From Toxonevra muliebris (taxonomy: Eukaryota; Arthropoda; Insecta; Diptera; Pallopteridae), in contig OY829329.1 in the NCBI GenBank assembly GCA_963691655.1, positions 80,098,613-80,162,612 of the forward strand: 64,000 nt of DNA. The letters are read 5' to 3'. Each line of letters opens with the position of its first letter. The first letter of the stretch is position 1. The notes beneath the pieces are model-generated. The model was given only the letters and a program-made list of their open reading frames with translations, was not told where the DNA came from and made no database searches. The position numbers and the translations under genes were made by a program. Below, piece after piece: positions 23,074 through 38,000 of this stretch.

Positions 23074-25572
23074 TACTAAAATAATTGAGGTAAATAAAGT
23101 TGTAAACTTTTTGTGCTCTAATAAGCACAAAAACGGAAAAATTGTTAGCTTTAATTAAAATGGATATCCATTTTACACATGCATTTTGAGTTTCACCTTT
23201 TGTCAATACATAGCAATAACTGATCAAGTCCATTTTTAAATAAATAAATGGAAATTTCTACCCTTGTCAATAAAAAAGTTTTTGTACGAGGAAAAGATTG
23301 TCAATTTTTTCGTATTCAATTAATAATTCTCATCTGATTGTAGCTTACCTGAATAATACAATACAACACCAGAGATAGAATGAGCTGTGAACTGTTTTTA
23401 TAAATTGCATGTAATGCAACAATGCTCGACGATATTAAACGAATTCTAATGCAATGTGATGACAAATTTTAGCATTAGGGGTATTCACGATGTGGTGTAT
23501 TTGTAGTAAACTTATGCAGAGTATGAAACATCATATTCAACTGTTTTTGTGATCAGTGCTGCCATATCAAAAAATAAAAATTTGATTGTTAAAAGTCTTC
23601 AAGATCTATCTGAAACAATATAATACGGCAGCATTGCGTTTTTGTGTCAGCTGATTGGCAAATACACGAGTACAATACATAATTTACAATAGGATTTTTT
23701 CGCTGTATTTTTGAAATTTGAAGTATTCGAAAATTGTATGTATTTTGTTTTTGTAACCTTATCAAATTTACTACAAATATTCAATTTATCAAAAATATGC
23801 AATCCAAGACTATTTACTACAGATCGTTAATACTTATATTGTTTACTTGTTGATTTAAGAAAAATTAAATCCCGTGATTGCATTTTAAAATCCCGAAAAT
23901 CCCACGATTAGTAAAAGCCCGAAAATTGGCATCAAAGTCGATGGAAACATGAGATTGAGCTTGAAATTTTCAACTGTGTTTACACGTAATATATTTTTAA
24001 ACTTTTTCTTCAAATCAAATTGATTTCTGAAAATGTCAATGCAGTTTGCTAAATTCTTCCACAAGTTTTGTTTGGTTCTTTAGAGAATAAAGAGTTGAAT
24101 TAACGAATTTTTCCTACATTGAATGAAAACTCGGAGTATATCTTAGATGAAGTATATTTTAAAATGTTTTTCAAAAGTGGTGTAAATTTACTTCGATCGG
24201 AGTAAGGTTGTAACTCTGCTGCTTTTCCTCAGCTGTAAAAAGCACTACAAATGTGAAGTAGCATTATAAAAGGTTGAGAAATTAAAAAGTTTTCATTTCT
24301 AAATCCATGAAATAAATATAATCAGAAGGTGTCCTGAGCCATTACTGAAGTAAATTAATTTCCCCACAATTTGATTTATAACATACACCTTTATCCACTC
24401 GTGTCTTTAGTTATTGATTTATTTGAACAAATTAACCGAAATAATTTTGTATGCGACAAGTGAATTGAAGACACATTTGTGGACGAAAGCATATGTGCTA
24501 ATGGGATTTGTGGGTTTATTTCATCATTCATGGATGCATACATCCGCTCACAACACACAGCTCACATTCAATTTGATAAAATTAAAAGCAACAACAATGC
24601 TATATGCATACCAAAGGAAGAGAAAAGTAAGGGCTCTGTTATGTTTTCTCTTTAAAATATGAAGCCACATTTGCTCTCAGCGCAATGTTCAATTTGGTAA
24701 ATAGAGAAACAACAACAATTATATATACACTAGAGTATGATACTGATACTGATCCAAGGGAATCATTTTAATTTCTCCTCGGCATTTCTTTAATCCAAAA
24801 CTGATTAATAATTTTTCTACCAAAGATTTTAAAATATTTAATTTAGTTTTTCTTTCTTTACAGATTACAGCTGCTAAATAATTCCATTACTTATTTTTGT
24901 ATTTTTATTTAAAGGTTTTATTAAATTATACTATAAATAACATTAAATCTATATAGATCGAAACTAAAAGTATTTTTTATAACAAAATTAATAAACTATA
25001 ACATAAATAAATTGATTTGTTTTAAATTTTTATCATTTTAATTAATAATATCGTAGTAATATACTTTTTTGTTGTATTTCGTATGCATGTATCGTAGTAA
25101 TGAATTTACATATAAATTGTAAAAATTACAATAAATTTTTGTATTGTATATTTATTTTCAATTTTTCAATTATTTTAACTTTTATAAGAATGAAATGGCT
25201 TTAAACTTTTACTTTATTTCTTGTATAAATAAAAAAAAAAACGTCATTATTTTCACCCGCAAAATAGAAAATAATATTTAATAACAATTTTTGTATTTTT
25301 TTTTCTGGCAATATTATTGTATTTTCTATTTGTTAAACAGACATAATTAACCTTCTTCTTCTTTCTTTCTTCCTTTCTTTACGTTTCCACTTTTCTCAGA
25401 CTATCGACTAAAGTAACAACGTGTGTGTAAAAATAAATTTTGTATTTATTCTTCTTCTATTATTTTAAATTTTTTTTTTTTTATAAATTTTATAAATTTC
25501 TTACTATTTTCTCTTCTTCTTAGTAATTAACTAATTTAATTTTCCCTACTAGATGAAATTCTATACTTGATT
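23074..25572. other. Intergenic stretch downstream of hoepel
   Basis: AT-rich. A short hairpin (CAGTGCTGCCATAT with ATACGGCAGCATTG) lies at about 23555-23640, and an imperfect duplication of TTCAATTTG...AACAACAACAAT lies at about 24570-24720. No gene seen. Confidence 0.4.
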
Positions 25573-25578
25573 TTTATT
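25573..25578 (-). terminator. Candidate polyadenylation signal (AATAAA) for hoepel
   Basis: This AATAAA on the minus strand lies about 480 nt after the stop codon. In such AT-rich DNA the hexamer is common, so the assignment is weak. Confidence 0.25.
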
Positions 25579-25672
25579 TATCTTCACAAATTGGTTCCTG
25601 CATTTAGAATTGCGTTTTTTGTTGTCTTCTTCAATTTATTTCAAAAGAGTTGAGATATTTGCAAGCAAGCGC

Positions 25673-25795
25673 CGAAAAGAGAGAGAGAAAATGCCATAAT
25701 GTGCTCTCAATTGTTATTGCTTTCTATAAAGATTCGTAAACATACTCAAAAGAGAGAGAATATACTCTCAATGGTTATTGTTTCTAGATAGTTTT
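25673..25795. repeat. Imperfect tandem duplication in the presumed hoepel 3' region
   Basis: AAAAGAGAGAGAGAAAAT...CTCTCAATTGTTATTG is followed by AAAAGAGAGAGAATATACTC and CTCAATGGTTATTG, about 75 bp apart. Confidence 0.45.
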
Positions 25796-26014
25796 GTATT
25801 CAAATAGCATTAAAACGCCTTCTTTAATCGTGAAGAAATACCAACTCTGTTGAAATAAACTATGTATATGTGTTTAATGTGGGAAGGTGTGTATGTATGA
25901 AAAAGAAAGAGAGATTATGTATATGTTTTTGTAAGCTCGTGTAACATGACTCTCCTAATTTCCATATATGCATGTATATTTGATTTGATTTTACGAGGTA
26001 TGTATTTATACTAA

Positions 26015-26049
26015 GAAGAATTGATACATTTCAGAGGTATCAATTCTTC
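26015..26049 (-). promoter_or_regulatory. Perfect 13-bp stem-loop just after the hoepel stop codon
   Basis: GAAGAATTGATAC and its exact reverse complement are separated by a 9-nt loop and begin 10 nt after the TGA of the hoepel reading frame. In the transcript this would be a stable 3' UTR hairpin. Its role is unknown. Confidence 0.6.
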
Positions 26050-26059
26050 ATGATTTATA

Positions 26060-29000
26060 TCAATGCCACGAAAAAACTACATGGCTAACTAGAAGATATG
26101 CTGTTGATACAATAATGCTGCCAATCATTACGGGAAAACCAACTCTGCGGAAAGCGGAATAGAGAAAATGATAAGTAATTGAAAATGTTTGCATTTTGAA
26201 AAATCTTACTTGAAAAATTGTAGGAAAGTGAATTTGTAACCGTGCTGCTCAGCAACACCAGCACACACCACATTTGCCGAGGCACCAATCAATGTGCCAT
26301 TACCTATTGAAATATGGAATTAAGAACTATTCAAACTGATTATCGTTTAAACTACTTACCGCCTAGACAAGCCCCAAATGCCAATGCCCAGACCAGTGGT
26401 TGTAATGGTAAATTTAATGCACTATTCTGTGCTAATGATATGGTAATTTTAACCATCATTGTGGTTAAAGGAATATTGTCAACAAATGCTGAGGCTATTG
26501 CAGAAACCTGAAAAAGAATTGGGAATAGAGTTACGGAAATATTTCAAGTACTCCGTAAGGCTGAAAAGAGCAAAGAAGTCTTACTCACCCATAAAATAAT
26601 TAAAACTGCAACCATTAAACGTGACTCTGCACTCACGCTTAAAATAATATTCTCTGTCATATTACCGATCCATTCTATGAGACCCAATTCAGAGAGCGCT
26701 TCCATAAGAATGAACAGCGCAGCAAAGAATAATAATGTTGACCATTCGACACGTGCCAATATCGCTTCCATATCTTCAATATCAGCTAGAATAATCAGAA
26801 ATATAGCACCCAAGAGGGCGGTCCAGCCCAATGAGAGACGTTGCAGTTCCGGTACCGAATGCAAGAAGAATAAACTTATCACAAATAGCAAGGCAGCAGA
26901 ACATTTATACAGCAGAGGCTTATTGCGAATGGGATACTGAAATATAGGTGAGAAATGAAACCATATGGAACTTAATATTGCGCATTTCTTTTATGGTTTT
27001 GAAATTGTGTAGCTTTTTTTAAGATCTTTTCATACTAACCTTTGCTTGCAACTGTGCCAATGTCTGCTGATAATTTGGTGCTGGCTCACTTGATCCTGTC
27101 ACACGTTTCTTCAGACTACGCTTCAAACGATTTACTTTCTTCATTAATGTTTGACGCACGAGCTCCTCATCTTTCGAGTAAGCAGACAAACTGGCGGCGG
27201 CACGTTTCCAAACATGAATTTCATGACGCAAATCTTCAACTTCAGGTGAATCTTTGAACTGCAGATCACTAATGTTGCGAAATTTATAGCGAAGCTGTAA
27301 ATAGGTTTGCCCCATCACCAATAGCACACCGGGTAGCATGTGCAAAGTGAAGATAGCGAAATTGACACCCTAGAAAAAGACAAAAAAAAAATATGCCAAA
27401 AGAAGACTATAAAACTCTTCACTTTTCTTACATTTTTGGATATAAAATTATTCGACGCAATTATCACATTTGGTGGATCACCCACCGGTGTCAAAGCACC
27501 ACCAATATTCGAATAAATGACCATGCACATTAATATGGGCACTGGATTTAGTGACATGACCTCACACAAGCGTATAGTCACCGGAGTCATAAGTAAAACG
27601 GTGGTGACGTTATCCAGAAATGAAGAAAGAATCGCAGTGAAGAAACACAGGCAATTAATCAAAGGCCAAACATGACCGTTAGTTATCTGGAAGTGGAAGT
27701 GAAAAATTAAAAAGTTAGTTAAATTCTATAATTCTATTTACACCCACCTTATACGCATATACAGCCAAATAATCAAAGACACCAGTCTCCGACAGTATCG
27801 CCACCAATATCATCATCCCGAAAAGCAGTAGCAGCGTTTCAACATCAATCCAACCCATAATAGTAGCCATTGAGGGTCGTGAATTCAAAGCTGCCAGTAT
27901 ACCCACCGAGAGCGTTGAAGCGATTATAGCAGCAAATGTACGATTAACAATTTCCCAAATTATCATTACATAGAGACCACATAGCACTACCGCTGCATAT
28001 ATGACACCTTCTTTTTTATAAATCGGTGATTCATCGATTGCCAGCTGCATGGGAAACTCCGAATCGATGTTGCTTAGAAAACGTAAATTTAATTCAGTAT
28101 AATTGCTTTGATGTAACATATCCTCATTCACAGCAAAAATATCAAAATTCATAGATTTCTTTGTTTCTTTGGTCGTGTCTAGAGATTCCGGGTACACCAA
28201 ATCAAGTTTCCATATTTTTGATGCTTCTTCCTCAAAAATTTCCACACCACTGGCATTGTAGTATATACGTTGTATTTGTACATGTAGAATGGGTGGCGGA
28301 CGATACGGTGCACTGTTATTGACAGTCATCACAACTTCTTGCAAACGGAATGGACCTTTGAGCGCCAGACCAAGACGGTTGAGGGTGGACGTTGTAACGG
28401 GGAATACTATAGAAGGAAGGAGGAGAAGAATTTTTAGTCCATGTTGAAATATAAATCATTTATTTATTGCATACTTACCTCTTTCATCGCCCGCTTTAGG
28501 AACACTAATCAATCTTATTTCATCGACATGCTCGTTGGTTGACATTAGGAATGCGGTGAAGACACACCAGACTACGATTAGTATCGAAATTTTAAACCAT
28601 TGAAGACATTTTTTTGTCTGCAAATAGATGAGCAGTTAATAAGTGAATCGGAAATTGAAATATATTTACATATGTATATTAAGGTGGAGTGAAAAGTATT
28701 TTCTCAAGACCACCCGCAAATGTTAGGATCTGATGTCTGATGTATTAAGTGGGATTTGGTCAACAGTTGAAGTTGAGAAAATTTTGCTTTGATCGAATCC
28801 AAAATCTAGTACAGAGTGGTTGTGCTGAATGCTAATGATGTTTTTCAATCAGCATATCGGTTTTCCAAAGATTAAACCTTTAGTAGTCAACTTCAACTTG
28901 ATAATGTCAATTTTAAAAGTTGACAAACTTGAAAAAAAAATGTTCCCATTTACTACTGACATCAGATGCTAACTTCCTCAGGTAGTCCTGAGAAAAAAAT

Positions 29001-32000
29001 ATTTGCAATCCTAGTTCTAATATATATATGGTTATAGAGAATAAAACTGGTGGTTCGATTTTGTTTTGATGTTTAGCTTGCTTTGATCTAAAACTTTGTC
29101 TTAGTTTATCTGAATTTTGGTCTGATTTGTTATCTTAAGAACAAATTTGTACCTGCTTTTGGCAGGTTTATGGTTATGTTGATTGTGTACAAAGCTTTAC
29201 CTTTTTGTTTGAATGTTGATCCATATCATCATGATGGTCTTCATTATTGTTCTCCATATCCCTTATAAAATATATGAAACTTAAAATTTACAGCAAAAAT
29301 TTATTTAATTCACACAAATACCAACCTTGCCTCCAGAATTCGCACCTGCCCCAGTTCATTAGTCACATTAATGCCGATTTGTGTTAATGGATTTGGATTG
29401 TCATCCTTAACCACATCAGGTTCATCAAGATCTTCTGAGGGTAAAGGATCAACATCAGGATGTTCCGATTCGTAGCCTATTGCATGAGAAATAAATAATG
29501 GATTAATCAATTAAATGCAAAAAGAAACTATTTTTAGAGGTGGAAAGTGTGTGTTTAATTTAATAAAAAAAGAATTAAACTAAAAACTGAAGTAGAAGAA
29601 ATAACTAATAAGAACTTAAGCAAAAATAAATAAAAACTTGTTTATTTTCTATGTTCGTATTCATTTCCTTTTGTGTCTGTGACAGCGGAAATGGCTTGTT
29701 TTTTCCCCGGAAATGGGCATTACTATTTTGCTACGTATTTACCGTACGTGTATGTTGGCATTTCATGTCCGCTCTCCCCTTTATGCGATTGTACATACGG
29801 GTATATATTTCAAAGTCCTATTGTGAGTAATGAGCTTAATGGTCATGAGCTGAGGACATTTTATGTTCATTGTTGCTTGTTCATTTTCATTTTTCTTTTA
29901 TTGTTGTTTGATTATTTGCTAGTGTTATTGATAACCAGCATTTGATTTAGTATTGAAACGTGATATGAATACCACATTATGAACATTACTTTACATTACA
30001 AGTACATTAAGAACATAAATGTATGTTTGTTAGACATATGAAATATTATTTGTACACATGTAATTGGTTTGCTAAAAAACAAATAGTTATGTCAATATAA
30101 TAATCAAAAAGAGCAATTGTCAGTCAAAAAATAGTCGTGCAATTCAGGTAATCAAGTTTTTGGAGATTATTAGCTTTGAACACACATTTAGATTAGAAAA
30201 AAAAACATTGAGAAACCTGATACTATCAGGCATTACTTCAGACTTCATATACAAATGCAATAAACATTTTTTGAGTTCACTGATACCAATAAGAGAAGTG
30301 CACTCTTCGTTACACTATTTAATATTAATTAAAATTTACTGGCTTGGTTTTCTAGGCAATATTGTATTATGTTTTTTAAAAATGCTCTAAAAGAAATTGT
30401 TATTTTAAAAGTGAGACTACGCTGACCAAGAAAAACAAAAAAGCTGAAGCTACAAAAAAAAAAATTATTAACCAAATTATTTGTCATTGAATACAATTCG
30501 GTGTGCTTTTATTGAAAATGAAAATATTTGACATAGAGATGGCAGTAAAATATGTTCGAAACATAACATTTTTCCAGCACGTTTTTGTTTCGAGTTACGA
30601 GGTCATAAATTTAACACAGATATTGAATATATTCTCATTTAATCAAAATCAAACATTTCTGAAGTGACCTACATATAGGACAGCGGGTATATCTGGGTTA
30701 AACCATGAACAGCAGAAAGTGCCAACGGTGTCTATGAAAAACACTGTGCTAGTCGGAAATAGAGACAAGCGGTATACCTAGGGAGTGACTTTCCTAATGG
30801 TATGCTGAGTTCAATTCCACCGGATTCCAAAAAATCGATGAAAAAAAGGAGTTTTTTTTCGACCTTTCAGTCGAAAAAACTATTTGAACGTATTTTTGTT
30901 AGTGTATTCAGGAAATTTGTTGGCCTTAATAATAATTGCTGAAGACAGTAAATTAATATTCAAAACGGTTTAGGACCTATAAACACGTAAATATCTACCC
31001 AAATGAAATCAACAATATTCAAAGACGGATTTTTTCTAAACAAAAATCGATTTTTAAAGGTTTTTTCAATGGATTTAACCCACGAACTGTAATGGCTAGA
31101 GCCGAAATATTTAAGGAATCATCAAAAAATAAATAGATATTCATTTTTACGTGGGTAAAACAAAACATTTTTTTTTGTTGGTATGGGACTCGACTATTGT
31201 GACCGTTGTGGTTCTAATGGATCAATTTAACTATGATAACTTTTTTAATTTACTTTACTTTCATATTTTATACTCCATTGCATGTCTATCTTTATACCTA
31301 CTCAATTGTTTTGTCATCGCAGCAGTTGTTTCGGAATTTCAAAATTAAAATTTTTTTTACCTATAATGATGAGATTTGTCCAAAGAAATTAAATTCATAA
31401 AATAATCGTTTTTTTTTGCCCAACAAAATAAAAGTCAAATATAACTATTATTTTTTGCCAAAAATCATAAAAGTCAATAATTTACCGTTTTATTTTGCCT
31501 ATTACGGCAAAAGTCCTAAATTTAGAAGTCATACGATATTAGTGAAATTTAGTCCGTGAGAATCACAACCTTACACTTGAAAATCCCCTACGGCTATTTT
31601 TTCTGGGTGACTTTTTGAGATGAAAAATGGGAAATAACAGTTATTTTCGGTCCCTGATGTATAATTACTGGTCCGACTTTACTTCCTGAAGAACTATACT
31701 AAAAAATTGGTTTTTGCTAAAATATATAGAAACAAGTACTTTATTTTTAAAAGTCATAATATTAATAAAAATTATATAGATTTGTTTAATGGTGATAAAA
31801 TTAGATGGATTAACTCTTCCTGTGTCTGTTTTATAAAAAGGAGCATTTCGTAAAAATATATACCCAATATACCCACAGTTGTACTCGTATATCGCTCACT
31901 GTCTATAATGTAAAGTAAAAAATTTTGGTAATTGTTATCACAATAAAAGATTGAAATAAGTCCCAACATAATCCAGAAGACAATAACGACGCTAATGATT

Positions 32001-35000
32001 ATGGTCATTTGAATGGTCGCCTTAAACAACGTTGTAAGCGCCCATTGATTCAATGTGCTCTTGCAACACACTACCATATTCACTACAATATTCATAATAA
32101 AAATTTGAATATAATTACAGCAATAAAAATTTTCCTAAAATATTATTTATGCCAGGAAAAAAATATGAGGAGGAAGCTTGTAACATTTGAGTAAAAGGAA
32201 AACTCACCACCATGCAAACGCTCGTGCTCCTGTCGAAACGAGGCCAAACTTGGATCCTGACGTATGCGTTCGGGTAATGTACGCCATACTTGTAAGGCAC
32301 CTTCTGTCACTTCACTATAAATAAAAAATCGTAATAATATAAATAAGATTATAAGTAAGTATATACAAATGCAAACTTGTGGTGAAGATAAGTGTCTATA
32401 AATAAGTTTATGAATAAATAAATAAATAAGTGTTCAAAGGTATTCTGTATTTTTGCATTTGGTTTTTTTATTTATTTATTTCTTTCAAATAAAAAAAACA
32501 ATGTTACTTTAATTTTGTTTTTTTTTATTGCTGTTATTCTGAGCTGAGTAAGCGCTTATCTTCTTTATTGTAGTGACAAGTGTCAATAATACAATTAATC
32601 TGCGTTAGTAGTGAATGGCTGTAGCCAGCGATTCTTTTATTATATTATCTGCAATGTGCAATGATGCAATAATTGAGATTGACATCATGTGATAAAGAAT
32701 TATTCTTTGGCTTTAAATCGCTGCTGTCAAAGCGTTTTCGTGATGTTGATGTCAGCGTGATAGTAAAAGTATTCTATTCATTACATTCTATTTTAAAAAA
32801 TAATAAAAAATTAAATACCCTTACTCATATATATTTTTAATGAATTGTTTTATTATTGCAAGATGTGCACGAGCAACTTATGGTGCCACATGGAAAATTC
32901 CATGCGCAATTGTTTTTATGTAGTGCCTGTAGATTATATTTCTAGGTTGTACTTGCAGGTACAATATATTTCGCCTGACTATACACTCATACATATGTCA
33001 TTATAAATAGCAATTTAGACACATTGTGCGGTGAAATGCGACTTTGAAAGAAGTACTAAATTATATTTTCATCAATGTTCAGAGATACTCACTCTGGGAA
33101 CTTTTGATCACAAATGAATTTATTTACCGACGGTTTTCCTATTTTTTTAAATTTGCAAGAAAATATAAATAGTCGGGGAAAAAAATATTTGATCCGCAAT
33201 ACAATAAATAGAGTTCCAAAATATAATGAAAGAGTTTGAATTTTGCAGGGGTATTCCTCTGAATCATATGTACTTCATCCTCTTCTTTAATGGTACAGGT
33301 ACAATAGCCCATGGGGGGCATAGGCTGAGCTTTTCGCATGCATTCATATTGTGGCAGTTCTAAGGGCCTAATTAAAAATTGTTTTATGAATCCCATAGAT
33401 ATTTATCTTATCGACGGAAATTTATGAAATGAAGGAAGGATAGTGGATAGTGGGAAGCAATTGAGAATTAAGTTGTGCTTGCGGTTCGTGTATTTTGTGC
33501 TAGAAAATAAAAATCTGGTGATATTAAATCTCGAATCACCGCAGAAAACTATATTTCTTTTGTCGTTTTAAAAATGTTTGCATGGGAAGTTAATCTTATA
33601 TTTGCTTATATTGCGAAGATATCTGATCCTACGATAGTCAACATTTTGCGAACCGCGGTGTATTTATTTGTCCCAAGTAGTACCATTTAGCTTATTGTGA
33701 GAGACAAATAGGAATAAAAATTACTACAGCAAAGGCAACCAAAAGAATCTGTATGACTAACACGGACGCGCGATTCTTTTATGCGCGGCCAGAAATTTTA
33801 GTTAAGTTCGCGACACACTTGCCGTTAAATTCGAATTAATTCCAGATAAGTTTTTTTTGTGTAGTTCGCTAAAAAATAGAAGAATAATATAGTTGTTCTA
33901 TTGTTCGAAGTTTTAAAGGATTTCATAGGTCTGGGATCCAGCATTAATAACATTAACCAATCTTGCCATCAGGTGCTACTACGGGCTCAAAACACAATTG
34001 AAAAGCATACCAACATAACGCAGCGAAGCAGCTCCTGCAAATATATTGGCTATGCCCAGTAACTACTCCAAATAACTGCTAACAGAAAGTATATTTGAAG
34101 AAGCATAATTTTTTTATCTCTTTTGCAAAACCCCGAAACAATTTGAGCTTCCATGAAAATTTTTTTTACAATTTACCTTTATACATATTTTAATAACATC
34201 AGAGGAAGAGAGAAGTGGTTTGATATCCCTCTCCCTTCTCTCAACACGACTCTGCCCTAGAAATGCCATATTCCATATTAACTACAATGGGATCATATAT
34301 GCACGCCATCTCTTGTTAGCTATGTTCAACATGTACCTGCAAGACCCCCGCTTGGCAGACGTTTTGGTTGTTAAGCCCCCTATGGGACTGGAAATTCATT
34401 TGCTCAAATCCCCTCAAGTAAAAGTCCCCTGCGGGCGGGTCTGTGTGGCTTTGATAGGTTTCTGTACAGGTTGACAAGGTTATGCTCAAGGGTTGGACTA
34501 TTTGAAAGTAGGAAATGTTGTGTCTAGCCCTGCTAGACCTCAGGCCAAAGAGTAGAGAAAAAAAGGACATACAATAAAATAATCTGGAATTGTAGTTTTC
34601 AGAGCAAACAAACCTTAAACTTGTACACCATTAGGCAAAATATTGTATAGCTCTAAGAGTAAATGCTTCTAGCCAAATGTTTAGATAACTGCTAATAGTT
34701 AGAACTATCTTGATCAATTTAACCCATTAAAGCCTGCCCATAGATCCCGCAGCACGATTTTCTTCACATGTTCGCCAAATTTCAGATTGGTAACTTCACG
34801 CATTTCGGAGATTTGGTTGCAAAAATTGTGAAGCATTTCTGCATCCCAAAAAATGCTGCTTTGACTACCCCTAGACCAACAAAAAATCAAAAAAGATAAG
34901 TAATTTATTTGCTGAAATAATATTCTTTTTATTTTTTAAATTTTTTTCTATGAAAGTTTAATAAAAACTGTTATTCATATTAAATACTTTGCCTTTATTT

Positions 35001-38000
35001 GTACATTTTGTATGTATGCATATTCTATTGTGCGTTTTGCCGGTTGGGTATTTAAATACCCAAATCAGGAAATTGGCTACAGAGACTAGGTGAGCCCGGG
35101 GATCGCGAATTTTTTCTGTAATCAATGAAGGGTACTGATGGGCAAAAAGCCATGACAATTTCCCCCTATTAACCCATGGGGCAAAAAGCCATGACTACTT
35201 TTTATTATCCTTTACATGTCAATTTTTAAGTGTTTGAAAATTCGCTATGTTTGGCCTTGCAGAAGGGCAGGAAAACATTGGAATTCTACCTAGCTTGCTA
35301 GATATAATCTCTAGCTCCATTTTTCCTTCATTTAATAAAGAAAACGTGAGCCCGATATTTGCTACGGGTCCCGAGATATTCAATTTCTTGCCAACACTCT
35401 TTTTTCGGTATTTAAATACCCATTCGACATTAATGGATTAATCATTTTCTAAATTACTTTCATAGTAACAAAAAAAAAAAAACAAAAAAATAAAAAACAT
35501 AAACCGTCATGCAATTTGTCATAAAGCTCCCACATCACTTGCGCAAGTATATAAAACACAACTAAATAAATCTAAATAAAAATAATATTTCAATTATAGT
35601 TTTAAGAGTTTAGTAAGAGTCATAAGTAAGTAGCTTATACTTGGAACATCTGTTCCGTTATTTGGACTTATTAAACATACATATGTACAGATATATATGT
35701 AGTATATCTAAGAAACCCACAGTGATACAAAATGCTAAACTTGCGATCCAAATATAACTAGTAGCAGCTATGTGTCGGTATTTCTTTTCCTTTTTTTGTT
35801 TTTGTTTTGTTTTGTGCAAAGTCGAATAATTTAAAATTATGATTTATTTTATTTATATAAGTACACTGAACATTTCCTTTTTTTCTAGCTACTTTTTATT
35901 TGCTCTAAGTTGTATAGCCTGCGAATATTATTCAGATGATAATTTGAATTTGAGTGCTCTGAATTGAGTGTCTATTCATTGTTTTCTTTTCTTTTTTTTT
36001 TGTGTTTTTTTGATGAGTTTGGGGATTTTTTCTTTCTATTTTATGGACGTAGAATTTTATAGCCATCTTTATAAATTAAGCTTACTTCAGCCAGCAACTA
36101 AATTTAAATATATATTTAGTAGTTGCTATTAAAGCTGACCGAGACCCCACTCAATAAATATTTATGCAAATTTATTTGCATTTGCGTGAGTATGTGTATA
36201 TATGGGAATCTGTGCACGTGATCTGTGCCATGTTTTCGGCAATTTTCAAGCGACTATGAAATCGCATTTGCAAATATGCAAATATCTAAAGAGAATTGAT
36301 TTAATGAAGTGTGTAGTTAGTATAAATTTATATTTTTTTTATTTAGTTATATGTATGTTCTACACCTGCTATCGTCATTTTTGACCTCTCTTTTTAAACA
36401 TCAAAATAAACAAAAATACAACAACGTTGACATTGCGTTGGCTGCACTTAAAGCTCATTGTCCAATATTTGAATATATGTATGTAAGTATGTGGTATGTG
36501 CTTTAATTAAGCTGCATACAAACTGATAAAAATAGCTTACAAATTTTCTAAAAATTTCTCTTGTTATTGTTGTTGTAGCGGTTTATTATGTTTGAGCAAA
36601 TTTCCGAGTTGTTGTGAACAAAGCAAATTTATGTACATCATATGCTTCCGCTCCACTGTAACTGCTGCTGGCGTTTCGGCTTTTGCTGCATTCAATGACT
36701 TTGAATATATGGTCTTATATCACACAAAACATGCATTTTCATTTAAATGACAACAACAATAATGCCTAATTGCAATTATAATGAATGAATGGATAAGTTA
36801 AAAAAATCACAAATTCACAAAAGTAAAGTGAACTTGGCATAATATAATATTATATTTTCTTTTATCTAGGAGTTGAAGAATATCATACACATATGTACGA
36901 GTATACAGTATACTTAAAAATTGTTCACACCCCAGCGAATTTTTAAAACAAAGGATAAAAACAAACCGTGAATAATAATGTATCTGGGAAATTTGCTTTT
37001 TTGATTTAGCTAAAAGCATGCAACATGTGTGTACGTTAAATTATAAAAGCCATAAACTTTTTCTTTTTATCAATATCTCAGGCATCTAAAACTTGTTCAA
37101 TATTTGCACTCATCATCATCACCATTTTCACCATAACATCACTACCATTGCCATCAGCACCAACATCATCATCAAAATGAACCTCAGTTAAACTAACATT
37201 ATGGCATAAAAGGTTCAAGTTTTGCGAGGACACTCAGGCTGTTGGCTATGCGAAGAAGGAGCATCTTTATATATGTCCTCCTAGTTGTTTTTGTTGTTGT
37301 TCCACGTAAGCTGTGATGGCATTGTGATGTATTGTTGATGACTGTTGACTTTTTTATGTAACTTTCAACTCTTTATAGAGGAGCAACTTAACAAGCTGGT
37401 GTTTATAGAGGTGGGGCGGGAGGTGGACCAGGCCGTGAACGAGTCCGTGTTATTGTTCTTCTACTATTGACTTCTACTCATGTGAAAACATTAAATACAT
37501 TTTCATGTTTGTTTGCCACTTCGAATTAACCTTGACTTTTTCTTCTTTTTTTATTAATTGAATCAACATTTCTTTCTTGCTTTTGCTTCTTAGTTTATGA
37601 AAATATTTTGAGTAACTCTGGGAACGAAAAGTGGGTAAGTGTTGAGTATATTTCGGCAGTTTAATCTTTTGATTGTTGTTTTTAATTATAATACAAAAAA
37701 AGCAAAGAAAAACTAAATTAATTTATCTCGCCATTAATATTTTGTTTCCTGCTATTAAAATGTTACATTATTTAGCTAAAAATAACTTGTGAAAGGATGT
37801 CGAAATATTTTTGTAAGGCCATTAAATTAAACATAAAACGGGTAAAATTAGTGGATAGTAATTGTTATATGGATGTATACTTGCATTATTAATATTCATA
37901 ACAAATGAAGCTAAGCATCAAAGAATAATACAAAATAAAGTCAACTACAATTTCCACACAACGCCATCTTTCTGCAAATCGTTAATCCTGACTTTCTGAA

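Noticed and set aside
33139..33396. Minus-strand frame starting [18 protein letters not shown] as an alternative hoepel first exon
   Set aside because: It looks coding-like and contains EEDEV, but has no donor in phase 2 that could join hoepel exon 2; the only GT (GTACAT) is in phase 0 and weak.
34220..34570. Overlapping frames on both strands at 34.2-34.6 kb as a gene
   Set aside because: No recognisable domain or splice structure; they lie in hoepel intron 1 just left of the piggyBac-like element.
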